DNA of 64,000 bases, from NCBI GenBank assembly GCA_945910005.1, contig OX246740.1:51620526-51684525 (forward strand), written 5' to 3'. The stretch's first letter is position 1; each line of letters starts with the position of its first letter. Source of the DNA: Isoperla grammatica (Eukaryota; Arthropoda; Insecta; Plecoptera; Perlodidae). The notes beneath the pieces are model-generated. The model saw only the letters and a list, made by a program, of their open reading frames with translations, searched no databases and was not told where the DNA came from. The translations under genes were made by a program, and so were the position numbers. Of the stretch, positions 45,077 to 55,305 are shown piece after piece.

Positions 45077-48000
45077 TGACCCCGTTTCCAACATTAATTA
45101 TCGGGTAGGGGGGAGTAGCAAAGTAGGCCTACTCCATGTCTTGGGCTAATGTCTTCGTTGCCGGCTAGCCAGGCCTGACACAACCACCTCCTCAACCTCT
45201 TCCTCGATCACTTCTTTAAATAAATAAATAAATTCACATTTAGAGTCTACCCACTCAGTAACGAAACTGATTTGCAGTGGGGGACTTTAATTTAAAGTGA
45301 CTAAACCAGGCTTCTCGTATGCCCTAATACATTGACATATTTATGTCATCATCAACAACCAATAAAGATCCTCTACTCATGTTCTTTCCTGTCCAGCCCC
45401 CTTGACATTCCTTCATAGTACTCTTTCAGCATGGAGCATCAGGGTGTGTTCCAGCTTGACGTTTTTCGTAGTGGACTTAGGGCCGGTATTTCAATGTCCA
45501 GTTAAAGTGTCAAGTAAATTTAACTGTCAGGTTAGCCAAGTTTGGTGTATTTCTATTGGCTGTTGTCATGGTGAAAACAATTTAACTGAGAAGTAGATTT
45601 TAACTGGACATTGAAATACCGGCCCTTAGCTTGGTTATACTAATCGAAAGGAAGTGACATCACAAGCAGACGACCAATGCTCCTTATTTGGCTAGTGGGT
45701 AGTGGCCAAAAGTGTACACTACAACACCGACTAACCCACTAAACCACGATGGTTGATACCAGCCATCACCAGCTGATACTTTTAGGTTAGGAAAATACCC
45801 AACCAGTGAGTGGAAGTATTATTATTTATTATCGTATTTATTTACATTAGATGATTAATAACAATAAACTTTGTATTAGCATAATAGGTGGCGTGCCCAA
45901 AGCTGTTAGCGTTTAGTGTGTAGCAGGTAGTGCTTAGTGGTTAGTGGTTAGCAGGTGAAAATCAAGTTGGAACACACCTTCAGAATAGATGTTCTGTATT
46001 TCATTCCCACTGAGCTTACATACTGCTCTCGAAATAAATAACGATTGTGTTCTCGTGATCAGGGTACTGCGGAGGTCCCGACCGAGCACGCCGGCTTCTT
46101 GATGGCTCTCGGTCTCAACGGCCACCTCAACAATCTGGCGGTACTGAAGACCTTTGAGTATCTCATCAAGTGCCACGAGATGACCAGCGTAGGGTTACTG
46201 CTGGGCGTCGCCGCATGCAAGCGAGGTTAGACATGGAGTCTCACTACAATACTGTAGCGTAAACTAGCGCTCCTCTTTAGTTTAGACAAGTCCAGAAATT
46301 ACTATTGACTGAAAATTTTTCTTTTTTTAAGAAAGTGGCAAGCGCTACTTTTAGTTGCTTCTATTTAAATCCAGAGTTACCTTCTAAATTACCAGCTATC
46401 TTTTGTTGGTAAAACATTTCATAACATCTCTTGACAATTCTAATACAGTAAAACTTCTTTATAACGAACTCTTGGGGGCTCGATTATTATTTTGTTATAA
46501 AGAACATTTCTTTATAAAGAGGGTACCTTTACATGCATAAGAAGTTAAGAACCTTTTGGGACCTCAAAAACAGTTTGTTATATAGATCATTTTGTTATAA
46601 AGACGTTCTTTATAAAGAAGTTTCACTGTAGCATGTTCATAGTAAAATGCCAATGCTTCACTCTTTTATATTTAGGTACTTTTTAGATTTTTGAGTAAGG
46701 GAGTGACCATTTAATACCATGTTTAGTAGTTGAAATATTGACCACTTGTCAGGCACGATGGACGTGGCGGCCACAAAGCTGATGAGCATCCACATAGAGG
46801 CGCTACTTCCCCCGACCTCCATCGAGATGGATATGCCACAGAACATACAGGTGGCGGCACTGCTGGGGGTGGGACTAGTCTACGAGGGGACCGCACACAG
46901 GCACATCGCAGAGGTGCTGCTCTCGGAGATAGGTACGCTCATCAACTCTCCGCATTCGTGTCGGCATCTGTATTCTATGTACTGTCCTACCTCACGGGCG
47001 CTGGCCATCTGGCTCGCAGCGCCAGCAAGGCGGCAGTATCTGACGTGCTGTATTGTTGTTTGTCACGATCGTATTATATTCGAGACATATGATATTTTCC
47101 CCACTGGCTGCTCCAAAATCCACACTCGTATTATATTCGAGGCCGTATTATATTCGGGTCAATACGGTAAAGGGTTAGAGAAATATAATCTCTACAAATT
47201 CTTAGGTTGGAATTCATAGTCGGCCCCTACACCTAGGGGCACCCATTGTTGCCATGGATTTGTTTTGTTTATGGGAAATAACATGGAAACAACTGTTACC
47301 TTGGTAACAATGGGCGCCCCTAGGTGTAGGGGCCGACTATGAATTCCAACCTTAATTTTTTTTTTTTTTTTTTTTCCTGTGCAGAATTGGCCTCTTCAAC
47401 CATTCTTCTTTCTTGCTATCCAATATAATGCTGCCTCCTTCTCTGTCCTGCTCATTGAGTCGGGCAGGGAGTCAATGTCCTTCTTGAGGGCGGCGCATTT
47501 AAATAGGTGCGCTCTGTCTTGATCTTCCAACTTGCATAATCTACAGGTGGCCGGTTCGTTGCTAATGTTGAAGCGATGCAGGTGGAAGTGCAAAACGTCA
47601 TGGCAATCGGCTGGAATAGTATGATGTAGGGATAGGATCCAACAGCTAACTTATATATTATGTAAGATGACAAATTTGAAAGTAGACGAGTTGACCATCT
47701 GTCAAAATAACCAATTTAAGAATTTGTAGAGATTATATTTCTCTAACGTGTCCAACTCGCAAAATGAACGGTATTTTATTGAAAACGCTTCAAGACATAG
47801 AAAAAGTGAATCATACTGGACTGGGGATCAGGTTTAGAATTGATTTGTTGAATTTTTGATATGTTGTGTGTGTATCTACTAGGCCGTCCCCCTGGGCCCG
47901 AGATGGAGAACAGCGTAGACCGAGAGTCGTACTCTCTGGCCGCCGGCCTCGCGCTCGGCCTCGTTGTGCTGGGCAAGGGTCACAAGCTGTGCGGCCTGGG

Positions 48001-50863
48001 TGACCTCGCGATATCAGACACGCTGCACTACTACATGGTCGGGGGCCACCGCAGGCCTCTCACAGGTGAGTGCTCAAGTCATTTAGTTTTATATCTTATG
48101 GTTGGTAAGGGTTTTGTTTTCTAAATGGAAAATAACTTACGGGTAAGGGTCGACTATGAATACATGGTGGTACTTTGGTGCGACAACATTTGCACAGTAT
48201 AATTTTGAAGGTTTTTTTGTTTGTTCTTAATCGTGTCCATAAGCCTCCTTGAAGAGTTATTATTATTATTATGCTTCTTGCTTCTTTTCCTGTCCTTTTC
48301 CTTTACTTCTTTTGTTTCCTTTTTCTCTTTTTATCATAAGCATCTTTGCAGCATTGTATTAAGGATATCTTTATAATGCTCTTAAAAGTTTTTTTCGTAT
48401 TTATGTACTTTTTGTACTTGATTGTTTTCGTTGTACCCTGTGTAGATGTACTTAGTCGTCTGTAAATCAGTTTAATAATTGAATAGGGTATACAATAAAT
48501 AATGTCCGCAGGCTCTCAGAAGGAGAAGTACAAGTCTCCGAGCTACCAGATCCGCGAGGGAGACTCGGTCAACATCGACGTGACTAGTCCGGGTGCAACG
48601 CTGGCTCTCGGCATGATGTACTTCAACACCGGTAACCGGGCGGTGGCGGACTGGATGAAGGCTCCCGACACTCAATACCTGCTGGACTTCGTGAGGCCGG
48701 ACTTCCTCATGCTCAGGATCGTATCCAGGTAACGTGGCGTACCGACGTTTGAAGATTGTCTTCTTTTCAATCGCTCACAGTTTTGGCTGATCATGCCGTC
48801 ACCCATTTTCTGGTTTTCCAGTACAGAGACCAGACTCTGGACTCTTTCTCCTAATAGTTCATCTATTTATGCCTCAATTAATTTACTGCACTGTGGGGCC
48901 ATTATACTTGTTCTTTCTAGGCTATAAAGAGTATACTAAAGTTATGAAATCTGATGTGAGACTCAAGCCTGTATGGCCGACATACTCGTAGTGGTAGATT
49001 AGACATTGCTCTAATGAACCACCATCTTCCATGTTCAAATCCTGCCTTTGGTATGGATGTGGATGATTTTCTCATATCTTGATCATTGTCGAAACGTTCG
49101 ATGCAGTGCTCATATATCATATTCATTAGTATCAAGCCATTAATAACTAAGGCTGGGCGTCGACATCGATTAATCGATTAATAATCGATGTCGGTGACGA
49201 TTTTCGACATCGATTTTTTTTGGTTTTAATCGATTTTTTCGTCAATTAATTAAATAACTAATCAATTGTCAATTCACGGGAGAAATGGGAACTTTCAACT
49301 ATGCCGGGGCGGCATAGTTATTTGTCCACGGCCGCTTTTAGTCCAAAGTGACCCGTATCATAGGATACCGCACACTCTCAAGCCCCCCCCCCCCCCCCAA
49401 ATATTTGCAGCGCGAGCCATCCCTTGGTTCGCCGGCACTCGGCAAGTGAGAACAGATGCGGCCGAACGAGAAAGAGCGAGAGAACAATGGTCTGAGCGAG
49501 ACGCGACGAAGTAGTTCGCCGTGTCGGCTGCTATCGGCCGCCGTGAGAGAGAGAGAGAAAGCGCTAGTCGCAGGACGCGTGAGTGGAAGCGAGATCGCGA
49601 TAGACGCGCAGGCGAGTGGAATACAAGCGGCCGCTTGTTGACAGTTCACTACGCAGCAAGTAATCAAGAACGGATTAATGAAAAACGACTTGAATAAGCC
49701 TCTACAATCGGATATTGCGTTAAAATAAATTGAAATCAATATCCACAATTGTGTTTATGACGACAAAAATAAGCTGACCGGTCCGCATGGCCGTCACGTA
49801 GGCCTAGAAGGCCTAGCCTAGGCCTAGGTCAGTTATCTCCCGTTGCAGACGAAAACTGAGATTTGTTGCCGTTATTAACTGATTAAAAACCGGTTTGATT
49901 AACCGGTTAGTGAAATGCTTAACCGTCGTCATCCCTCCATTTAACAGGTGACTCCATTTAACAGGTGACAAAGTTTTTTTTATTAATAATTGATTAATTA
50001 TCAATTTTTAAAAAACCGATGTCGATTATTTTCGTTTCGATGTCGATGTCGAAAATATTCCGACATCGCGATTTGACATCGATTATTTGTCGTCGATGTC
50101 GATGTTGTCGATTTACATCGATGCCCAGCCTTATTAATAACCGACCAGATCTTAATGTCATCTCACGCTATTTGCAGGTCTCTGATCCTCTGGAACAGCA
50201 TCGTACCGAGCAAGGACTGGGTCGAGGGAAACGTTCCCGCTACGATAAGGCCATATTGCCTCGTGGTTCCCAAGCGAAACACCGGCGATTGTGTCAACTA
50301 CGAAACCATGAAGTAAGTACCAGTACCGAAGCTCTTCGCGTGTGTGTAGAGTGAAGTACGCTAACACACTTTGTTTTGAAAATAGCATTGTTACAAATAT
50401 AGTGGAGTAGGTTGAACTGTGAAATATGGTTCCCAATGTAAGTGATGTGTTTTGTGCTATTAAAAAAAATTTAGACAGTCCACTAGAAAATGATTTCATG
50501 TTGAAAATTTTTTTTTTCCTTCTTGTGCCAAGATGGCTTTTTTTTTTTTTTTTGTTGAAAATTAAATCAACAACTGTTTCCGTCTGCAGCCAGGCGTACT
50601 GCAACATCCTGGGCGGAGCTTGCATGGCCGTGGGTCTGCGTTTCGCCGGCTCGGCCAATAAGGCTGCGTTCGATACGCTGCTGTTCTACGCCAAGATGTT
50701 CACGGCACTCTCGCGTAGATCCATCGCGGAGCTGGCCGGCAAGTCAACCATCGAGAACTGTCTCAACGTGATAGTCATCGCACTGGCCATGGTACGTGAT
50801 CTTTCGTCTTCTTGCCCACATTTGACAACCAATAAAGATTTTTAAAAAATCAAAAAGTTGGTT

Positions 50864-50900
<37 letters not shown>

Positions 50901-53900
50901 CTTCTCTTTATTCCAACATCATTTAGTTGGGTAAAGGGGTGTTTCCACCATTGATCTTGGGCATCCCAGGAATCAGTATCGGCATGCCACGCTCGAAACA
51001 TCATTTTCTTTAACTTAATTCTCTTCATGAATGAATTCCTCTTGCCGTTCCACCAACTCTCCACCTTTTTCTGTCCTCCCACCATCTTTCTCTATCCTCT
51101 ACCACTGGCCACTCCTCTCCTCTCGCTTCCACATCTACTTGTACCTGGTCCTGCCATCTATCTCTAGGTCTTCCCACTCTTCTTTGCTTATTCACTAACT
51201 CAAAGGCTTGTCTTGGGATTCTATGTTTCCCCATTCTTCTCATGTGTCCATACCATTGTAGTCGGTCCCTGCCCATCTTGAACTTGAGGCTCTCAACTAA
51301 ATAAACAAATCATTGTCCCTGATCGCAGGTGATGTCAGGCACGGGCGACCTTGATGTGATGCGCCTGTGTCGCTTCCTGCGTTCCCGCGTCGGCCCCAGC
51401 GTCAGCGTGGTGACGTACGGATCTCACCTGGCGACTCACATGGCGCTCGGTCTCCTCTTCCTGGGCGGGGGGCGATACACGCTGGGCACGTCGCCCTCAG
51501 CCGTCGCAGCGCTCGTGTGCGCCTTCTTCCCCAAGTTCCCCACTCACAGTAACGACAACAGGTGGGTGGGACCATTATGGTTTCAATGTGCACTTTCTAC
51601 TCTCAAATTTGCCATCTTACATATAAGGTAGCTGTTGGATCCTATCGCTACATCATACTATTCCAGCCGATTGCCATCTTTCAAAATAACCAATTTAAGA
51701 ATTTATGTGAATGTGTTAGATTGCCTAACGGCTAGGTATTGAGCTAGGAGAGAGACTTCCGACCCAGTCTTTCCTCCACCTTCGTCGGATGATCAAGGCC
51801 ACGTCAGGCCGAAACTGTCTCGACGTTTTGTGTTTATATCTTTTGTGTTTCTATCGACTCCGAAGGCCGCAACTATTACAAGGTATACTGTTGGTTCCTT
51901 CCTGTCCATCTCCCCAGCTCAATTTAAGAATTTGTAGAGATTATATTTCTCTAATTGTCAGTGCGACGTGTAGACGTGTGTTTGTGTGTTCCCTCGCAAG
52001 GTACCACCTGCAAGCGTTCCGCCACCTGTACGTGCTTGCCGTGGAGCCCCGGCTGGTGATACCTCGCGACATAGACACCACCCTGCTGTGTTACGCACAC
52101 CTCACGGTGGTCTACCTGGAGGAGAGCGAACACCAGGAGAGAACGGTCAAGATGAAGGCGCCGTGCATCCTACCGGAGCTCAGTAAGCTGGAGAAGGTGA
52201 TCGTGGAGGACGAACGTTACTGGACCATCGTGTTCCAGAAGGACAGGAACTGGGACCACCTACAGTGAGTCTCTCTCTCTCTCTCTCTCTCGTGCTTACG
52301 AAGTGTTCAAGGAGATGGTAGAAACGTTCCTTAGTTTTAACAACTATCTGCTCGTGACGTTATCCAGTATGGCTGCAAATTGCCGTTATGTATGAATGTG
52401 GCTTAACAATTCATAGATTAGATTCGACACAATCAGACAATTAGTTTATAAAAAAAAATCCTCAAACCACACACCCAACATTTTGAATTGCCACCTTCCC
52501 TATTCAAGGCGCATGGTCACCGTCAAGTCGTTCGCTCGCATGATTGCAGCTTCCGTGTCTGCAGCGTTAGTGTAAACGAGAAACGTTGTCTTGTTCTAGA
52601 AACCTGTTGGAGAACTCTGGCTGCTTGGACGTGAAGCAGAGGGCTGGCTACTTGTCTTACCTGGAAGATCCTCAGGGTTTCCGCAGTCTCCTCGCTAAAA
52701 CCCTCACTTGCGACACGGCAATCTCCTGGTCTGTCACGGTAAGTGTGGACACCTTGATGGGCCTAGAGGCCCAGCGAATCGGGTGTAATTTCTAGTCTTT
52801 ATGTACCGGTAAAAGTATTCTTTTTCCCGAGAGATAGAAACTTGCCTTTCCAAGCCCCTGTACCTCTTATTTAGCCCTGTCCACATATTGTAAGTGCCAG
52901 CCTTTAGGCCTTTATCTTTTTCTAGGTATCTTCAGGGGCTGCTCAGTAGAATGCTCACAGTAGAAAGAAATGCTCAACACGGCACTTCCCACGATTCACT
53001 TGGGTCTCGGATCTACCTAAGCCATGCCTGACCCTTCTCCCCTTTCTTCTTTGTCTTGCTCTAGCACTTGTTCCTCTCACATCTCTACTTCGATGTCTTC
53101 CGGTCTCTCCACAAGTTCTCTCCATAGTTTCCTGTCTTCCTACCACTTTTCCTGCTATACTTCAGTAGAATACAAGAATGTATTCTCACTCGTCGATGGT
53201 GTTCGAAGCCTACAGGGTTGGTTTAGTCACTTTAAATTAAAGCCCCCCACTGCAAATCAGTTTAGTTACTGAGTGGGTAGACTCTAAATGTGAATTTATT
53301 TATTTTATTTTATTTATTGTCTGTGCCATGACTGGTTCAACGAAGTCAACGAGCTACACTCCCCTTCACCCTTGTGTGTATCTCCACCGTGTTTTCCAGG
53401 CGGAATCCATCTGTTCGTTCTCGTCGGACCCGACCGTGCTCAACTTTGCTCGCTACTTCCTCGAGCAAGGCCACGTCTGCGAGAAGAGTCCGGCCGAGCG
53501 AGAGTTGATGCAGAAGCTGACGTTGCTCACGTACGAGTGCGTCACACAGGACAAACTCACCATCCTGCCCATCTGGATCACCATTACCAAGGTGCGTCGC
53601 CTTTCCTAGCGGAGACGTTCCGACGTTCATTTTTTTCAATCGAATCGCAAAAAAAGATACTTTTAGAATGAAATCACGTAGAAGAAACCAAAGTGGGGAA
53701 CATTTGTTCGATTCTGTTCAATAATGAGAAAATTACGCTATAGGTTGCAAAACATAAAATGTGCTACATAAACCCTTTAGTTAGCCTAGTGATCAAAATG
53801 TGTTGAAAGATACTTTTTGAGCAACACTAGTGAAGAGCAGCATAATAATAATATAAATAATAAATATTATTATTAATGGTATTATTGTTATTACGTATTT

Positions 53901-55111
53901 ATTTTATCCTCATATGTGACTGCTTACTATTTCACAGGCGTTACAAAGTATGAAAGCCAGCCCGACCACATACTTGTCGTGGCAACTGAAGTTGTTGACG
54001 GTCCAGGTGTTATCGCAGACCACTCTACCGACTTATCATCCGCCTCTAGTCGGCCCCGACTTGGCCATGTCCGTTCAACAGACGGCCAGGAAAACATTGG
54101 ACGAGTGGGAGCCCGGTAAGTAGGCGGTAGACGCTCTATTATTATGTGACCGTTCGGAGTAAATGACGCAATCTCGCTCCTGATGACATAGTAGTTCATC
54201 ATTGTCCCACTTTTGATGCATTTATGGCCGACACTTTGTGTTCAAACCTTATGGGAGAAAATCCAGTTGAATAAAACAAGGCTTTGTGTCAAATTATTAT
54301 AATAACTCTAGCTGTTTGTCATAGAGTGTGGTAATAGTAACAATGGGTTCTTATACCATTTTACTTGTTGTTATTCATTACTCTCTGTTAATTCTCAGAG
54401 CTGATGCCGCCACTGAAGGATTACTTCGCGATGACCAAGATTGAAGTGCATGGCGAAACTTTGAAGAAGCTGTGCACATACCTGACACTGTACAACATTC
54501 CTACGCCCAGAAAGATGCACGCTGCCGCTGTGTTCCAAGGTTCGTGAGATGACGGCTCGTAAGAATCGAGCGTGCAATTTGAAAGAGCAACAAAACAGGA
54601 AATAGTCAACTTTTGAATTTTAGTCCATTATAGGCCTACTTGGTCAGTATGCAAAATAATTCTGAAAATTCAGCAAACTACAGTACCTATTGTTTTTAAA
54701 AATTAGTGGAATCGACTACGATACATTCAATTTAATTTAAAGTCGCATTTACCAGTATTTCTTGCGCTGGCCAATGGCCATCATGGGCAGCCAAAGTGTA
54801 CTTTTGGTCATTTCATAATTGCTCATAAATTGAATGTTAAGTATAAAGCATAATTTTAGCTTCACTTAGCAGAATTATTCAAATTAAAAAATATCTTCCC
54901 CGCACCCTTAACAACAAGTTTTAATTACAAGATAGTCCATTAGGGCATAGCAGTGGTTAAAACATCATGTACATATTTGTTTTCTCTGTCTGTTCTAGCT
55001 CCAATGAACCCGTTTAGTGTCCTGGCAAGATTTCGAGATAGCAGCGTCTCTGTGGTAACGGCTGATAAGATCACCCGCATAGCGAGACTAAATAACCTCA
55101 TCGTACCTTAG
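31365..55111 (+). CDS. ANAPC1: Anaphase-promoting complex subunit 1 (35 coding exons, complete)
   Basis: Largest scaffold of the APC/C ubiquitin ligase, which marks securin and cyclins for degradation at mitotic exit. I joined 35 exons with GT/AG borders; every phase agrees and the sum is 6093 nt (2030 residues plus TAG), against about 1944 in human. The first exon encodes MIAASEPQ, like the MIAA start of vertebrate APC1, and exon 2 continues EFVPCGRQH. Order: N-terminal beta-propeller (about 1-740), a Ser-rich loop inside it (about 282-470), a middle domain with an acidic loop, proteasome/cyclosome repeats (about 1250-1690), and a C-terminal domain. Recognisable blocks include WPTKYGLLLER, LPTMFSLLHPLDEI, SDHEFIEE, NGVAAGL, PGPEME, SPSYQIREGD and LGLLFLGGGRY. 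Introns hold many transposon remnants. Exon coordinates are in the block entries below. Confidence 0.96.
31668..31807 (+). repeat. Decayed tandem copy of the ANAPC1 first-exon region
   Basis: This intron 1 stretch matches the first exon and its flank (about 31332-31440): compare TCAAGAGGGAAACCATGATAG with the copy at about 31694-31713, where the start codon is GTG, and the identical AAACATAACCTAGCTTTTG that follows each. The copy has lost the ATG, the reading frame and the donor. It is a tandem duplication of about 330 bp period. Confidence 0.6.
32766..33057. mobile_element. hAT-like MITE in ANAPC1 intron 3
   Basis: Terminal inverted repeats of about 29 bp begin CACAGTATAAGGAGCATA and are mirrored at 33028-33056. 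Direct repeats GCTCTTAT at 32758-32765 and 33057-33064 (7-8 bp, one base shared with the terminus) form the target-site duplication. The 290-bp interior is GC-rich and non-coding. CA-start plus 8-bp duplication suggests hAT. Confidence 0.75.
34422..36938 (+). CDS. ANAPC1: ANAPC1 exons 6-10 (Ser-rich loop and propeller)
   Basis: Exons: 34422-34557, 34882-35107, 35350-35586, 36056-36248, 36775-36938 (residues 282-600). Exons 6-8 encode a Ser/Arg/Pro-rich, probably disordered loop with many SP sites; in vertebrate APC1 the matching loop is phosphorylated in mitosis to let CDC20 bind. Exon 8 returns to conserved sequence at PIFPELCLEHMWTENL, exon 9 has KQLIFGVVNTIVAKDAA, and exon 10 is a propeller strand with GCIVLYSGITLVGKV. 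Confidence 0.92.
36439..36664. repeat. Inverted repeat in ANAPC1 intron 9 from two opposed LINE-end copies
   Basis: Sequences around 36439-36515 (including TTACCTTAGATGTAAGATT and GAGTTTAAAGTGTAAA) recur in inverse orientation at about 36588-36664. Each arm resembles a 3' segment also seen at 47630-47670 and 51600-51690, so this is probably a head-to-head pair of LINE ends or a derived hairpin. Confidence 0.55.
37351..39921 (+). CDS. ANAPC1: ANAPC1 exons 11-16 (propeller end, middle domain start)
   Basis: Exons: 37351-37555, 37904-37964, 38159-38308, 38949-39128, 39363-39487, 39775-39921 (residues 600-889). Exon 11 ends with RDSVGNRVTL and exon 12 (61 nt) continues EYTDGSLYRISLP, the last propeller blade. 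Exon 13 has VVIKWYGVRNAPG. Exons 15 and 16 contain ALLFTSMPLVLFALHLLYE and QLARDLRLHEYLDIYWRDFP. Confidence 0.92.
40251..41176. mobile_element. pogo/Tigger-like non-autonomous element in intron 16
   Basis: Terminal inverted repeats of about 25 bp (CAGTAGAACCGCCTTTGTAC at the left; the inverse ending GTTTCACTG at 41176) are flanked by the TA dinucleotide on both sides, as for Tc1/mariner-pogo elements. The 926-bp interior has many TACGTTT motifs, a 16-base C run (40555-40570), and a 14-base G run (40945-40958). No transposase frame was seen. Confidence 0.7.
41601..45003 (+). CDS. ANAPC1: ANAPC1 exons 17-22 (middle domain with acidic loop)
   Basis: Exons: 41601-41831, 42449-42580, 42962-43121, 43594-43733, 44191-44375, 44766-45003 (residues 890-1251). 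Exon 19 has PPVDWPEAAYKLIYRQDL. Exon 20 is the variable, acidic linker (DQDDGMEAMDME). Exon 21 has VRRLLQSSQPV, SDHEFIEEQE and TMALPLGR. Exon 22 has GTTVDL, FHNGVAAGLRIAP and STWIVFNKP. The exon 19/20 junction is unusual: a 13-bp direct repeat spans both splice sites. Confidence 0.93.
41931..42105 (+). repeat. Dispersed repeat, uninterrupted copy (intron 17)
   Basis: Shares GACATATTTATGTCATC, AACCAATAAAGAT, CTTCATAGTACTCTTTCAGC and GAATAGATGTT blocks, in the same order, with 45331-45440 plus 45981-46033 in intron 22. The intron 22 copy is split by another element, so this one shows the empty site. Confidence 0.6.
43125..43583 (-). mobile_element. 5'-truncated LINE forming ANAPC1 intron 19
   Basis: The 459-bp insert lies between two exact copies of GTCGGCACAGGTG (43112-43124 and 43584-43596). 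On the minus strand it encodes a LINE C-terminal motif (43367-43167) with WFGHIRRMGEERLTRKMYDL and RPRKRWKKTV, and ends at 43125 with a CA-repeat tail. The intron is 43122-43593: the donor GT lies in the first repeat copy and the acceptor AG in the second. Confidence 0.82.
44618..44745 (-). mobile_element. LINE 3' end with poly(A) tail, intron 21
   Basis: The complement reads the tail of a LINE C-terminal frame containing SLPHSMSRTEKEAALY, then a 3' UTR and an A-rich tail. On the plus strand the tail is a T run followed by CCTGTGCAG at 44627-44635, which looks like a splice acceptor. The true exon 22 acceptor is 130 bp further on. Confidence 0.7.
45331..46033. mobile_element. Nested repeats in intron 22: split dispersed repeat with two inserted elements
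   Basis: Outer repeat 45331-45440 and 45981-46033 matches 41931-42105. Between them is an element at about 45441-45980 with inverted termini AGGGTGTGTTCCAGCTTGA and TCAAGTTGGAACACACCTT. Inside that sits a 146-bp MITE (45480-45625) with termini GGGCCGGTATTTCAATG and its inverse, flanked by TTA on both sides (45477-45479, 45626-45628), the target duplication typical of PIF/Harbinger. An AT microsatellite (about 45037-45074) and a minus-oriented LINE 3' end (about 45215-45300) lie just upstream. Confidence 0.7.
46063..51561 (+). CDS. ANAPC1: ANAPC1 exons 23-29 (proteasome/cyclosome repeats)
   Basis: Exons: 46063-46225, 46753-46932, 47883-48065, 48512-48728, 50178-50312, 50590-50791, 51329-51561 (residues 1252-1689). 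These encode the helical PC-repeat solenoid shared with proteasome subunits Rpn1 and Rpn2. Repeat signatures: AGFLMALGLNGHL, VGLLLGVAA, VAALLGVGLVYEGTAHRH, SYSLAAGLALGLVVLG, GATLALGMMYF, GGACMAVGLRFAGSAN and HMALGLLFLGGGRYTLG. Exon 27 links the repeats with RSLILWNSIVPSKDWV. Exon 26's acceptor follows a LINE-tail-like sequence by only about ten bases. Confidence 0.94.
46446..46628. mobile_element. pogo/Tigger-like MITE, intron 23
   Basis: 183 bp with inverted termini CAGTAAAACTTCTTTATAAC and its inverse ending GAAGTTTCACTG, flanked by TA at 46444-46445 and 46629-46630. The CAGTRRAAC start matches the larger element at 40251. Confidence 0.8.
47205..47351. mobile_element. TTA-flanked MITE with very long inverted repeats, intron 24
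   Basis: 147 bp with arms of about 45 bp (GGTTGGAATTCATAGTCGGC and onward, mirrored at 47307-47351) that are almost perfectly complementary. TTA at 47202-47204 and 47352-47354 is the target duplication, suggesting PIF/Harbinger. The transcript could form a strong hairpin here. Confidence 0.8.
47356..47745 (-). mobile_element. LINE C-terminal fragment with zinc knuckle and poly(A) tail, intron 24
   Basis: Minus-strand frame 47593-47396 encodes CRLCKLEDQDRAHLFKCAAL, a C-x2-C-x9-H-x4-C knuckle typical of the C-terminus of several LINE reverse transcriptases, followed by a 3' UTR and a 21-base A tail (T run at about 47357-47378). On the plus strand the tail plus CCTGTGCAG makes a strong splice-acceptor-like sequence. 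Related copies are at 44618 and 63880. Confidence 0.75.
49148..50133. mobile_element. Non-autonomous hAT element, intron 26
   Basis: 986 bp with inverted termini TAAGGCTGGGCGTCGACATC and GATGCCCAGCCTTA, and an exact 8-bp target duplication TTAATAAC (49140-49147, 50134-50141). Subterminal regions are dense in ATCGAT and GACATCGAT motifs in both orientations. A 16-base C run is at 49383-49398. No transposase frame is visible. Confidence 0.88.
50866..51280 (-). mobile_element. LINE C-terminal fragment, intron 28
   Basis: Minus-strand frame 51276-51025 encodes LQWYGHMRRMGKHRIPRQAF and GRPRDRWQDQV, the W-x-GHxxRM...GRPRxRW signature at the end of many LINE reverse transcriptases. It ends in an AT dinucleotide tail at about 50867-50898. 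It is probably 5' truncated. Confidence 0.75.
52001..55111 (+). CDS. ANAPC1: ANAPC1 exons 30-35 (C-terminal domain and stop)
   Basis: Exons: 52001-52264, 52600-52738, 53400-53591, 53938-54115, 54399-54539, 54999-55111 (residues 1689-2030). Exon 30 has YHLQAFRHLYVLAVEPRLV and ends with the donor CA|GTGAGT, followed by a TC microsatellite. Exon 31 has RAGYLSYLEDPQGFRSLLA, exon 32 FSSDPTVLNFARYF and LTYECVTQDK. Exon 35 ends with TAG at 55109-55111. The last two exons are the least conserved part, as in other APC1 proteins. Confidence 0.92.
52930..53310. mobile_element. Two LINE fragments, intron 31
   Basis: At about 52930-53146 the minus strand encodes a decayed LINE C-terminus (related to 51025-51276) plus 3' UTR. 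At about 53196-53310 on the plus strand is a LINE 3' end with the hairpin AAATCAGTTTAGTTACTGA, then GGGTAGACTCTAAATG and a TTTA tail. The second segment is repeated at 45215-45300 (inverse) and 62085-62180. Confidence 0.65.
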
Positions 55112-55299
55112 TGCAATCGAGATCGGAAGAATCCTCTTTACATGTTGTTTACTTTCTGTGTTTGTTATTTCATTTCATTGCCTATTATTATAATAGGGAA
55201 CACGCGTATGAAAATTTTAATCGATTTTTAAATACCTTGTCTCTCATTTTATAATTTTGTGTCTTTGAATTTTGAAAAACGGATCAGTCTATGCCTCAA

Positions 55300-55305
55300 A
55301 ATAAA
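55300..55305 (+). terminator. ANAPC1 poly(A) signal AATAAA
   Basis: First AATAAA after the stop codon, 189 bases downstream, giving a short 3' UTR. A second AATAAA is at 55489-55494 and could give a longer form. Confidence 0.55.

Noticed and set aside
49338..49748. 136-codon minus-strand ORF
   Set aside because: It lies wholly in a hAT element with TIRs and an 8-bp duplication and resembles no transposase.
51025..51276. Possible host gene with GHMRRM/GRPRDRW motif
   Set aside because: The motif is the C-terminus of LINE reverse transcriptases, truncated and within an intron.
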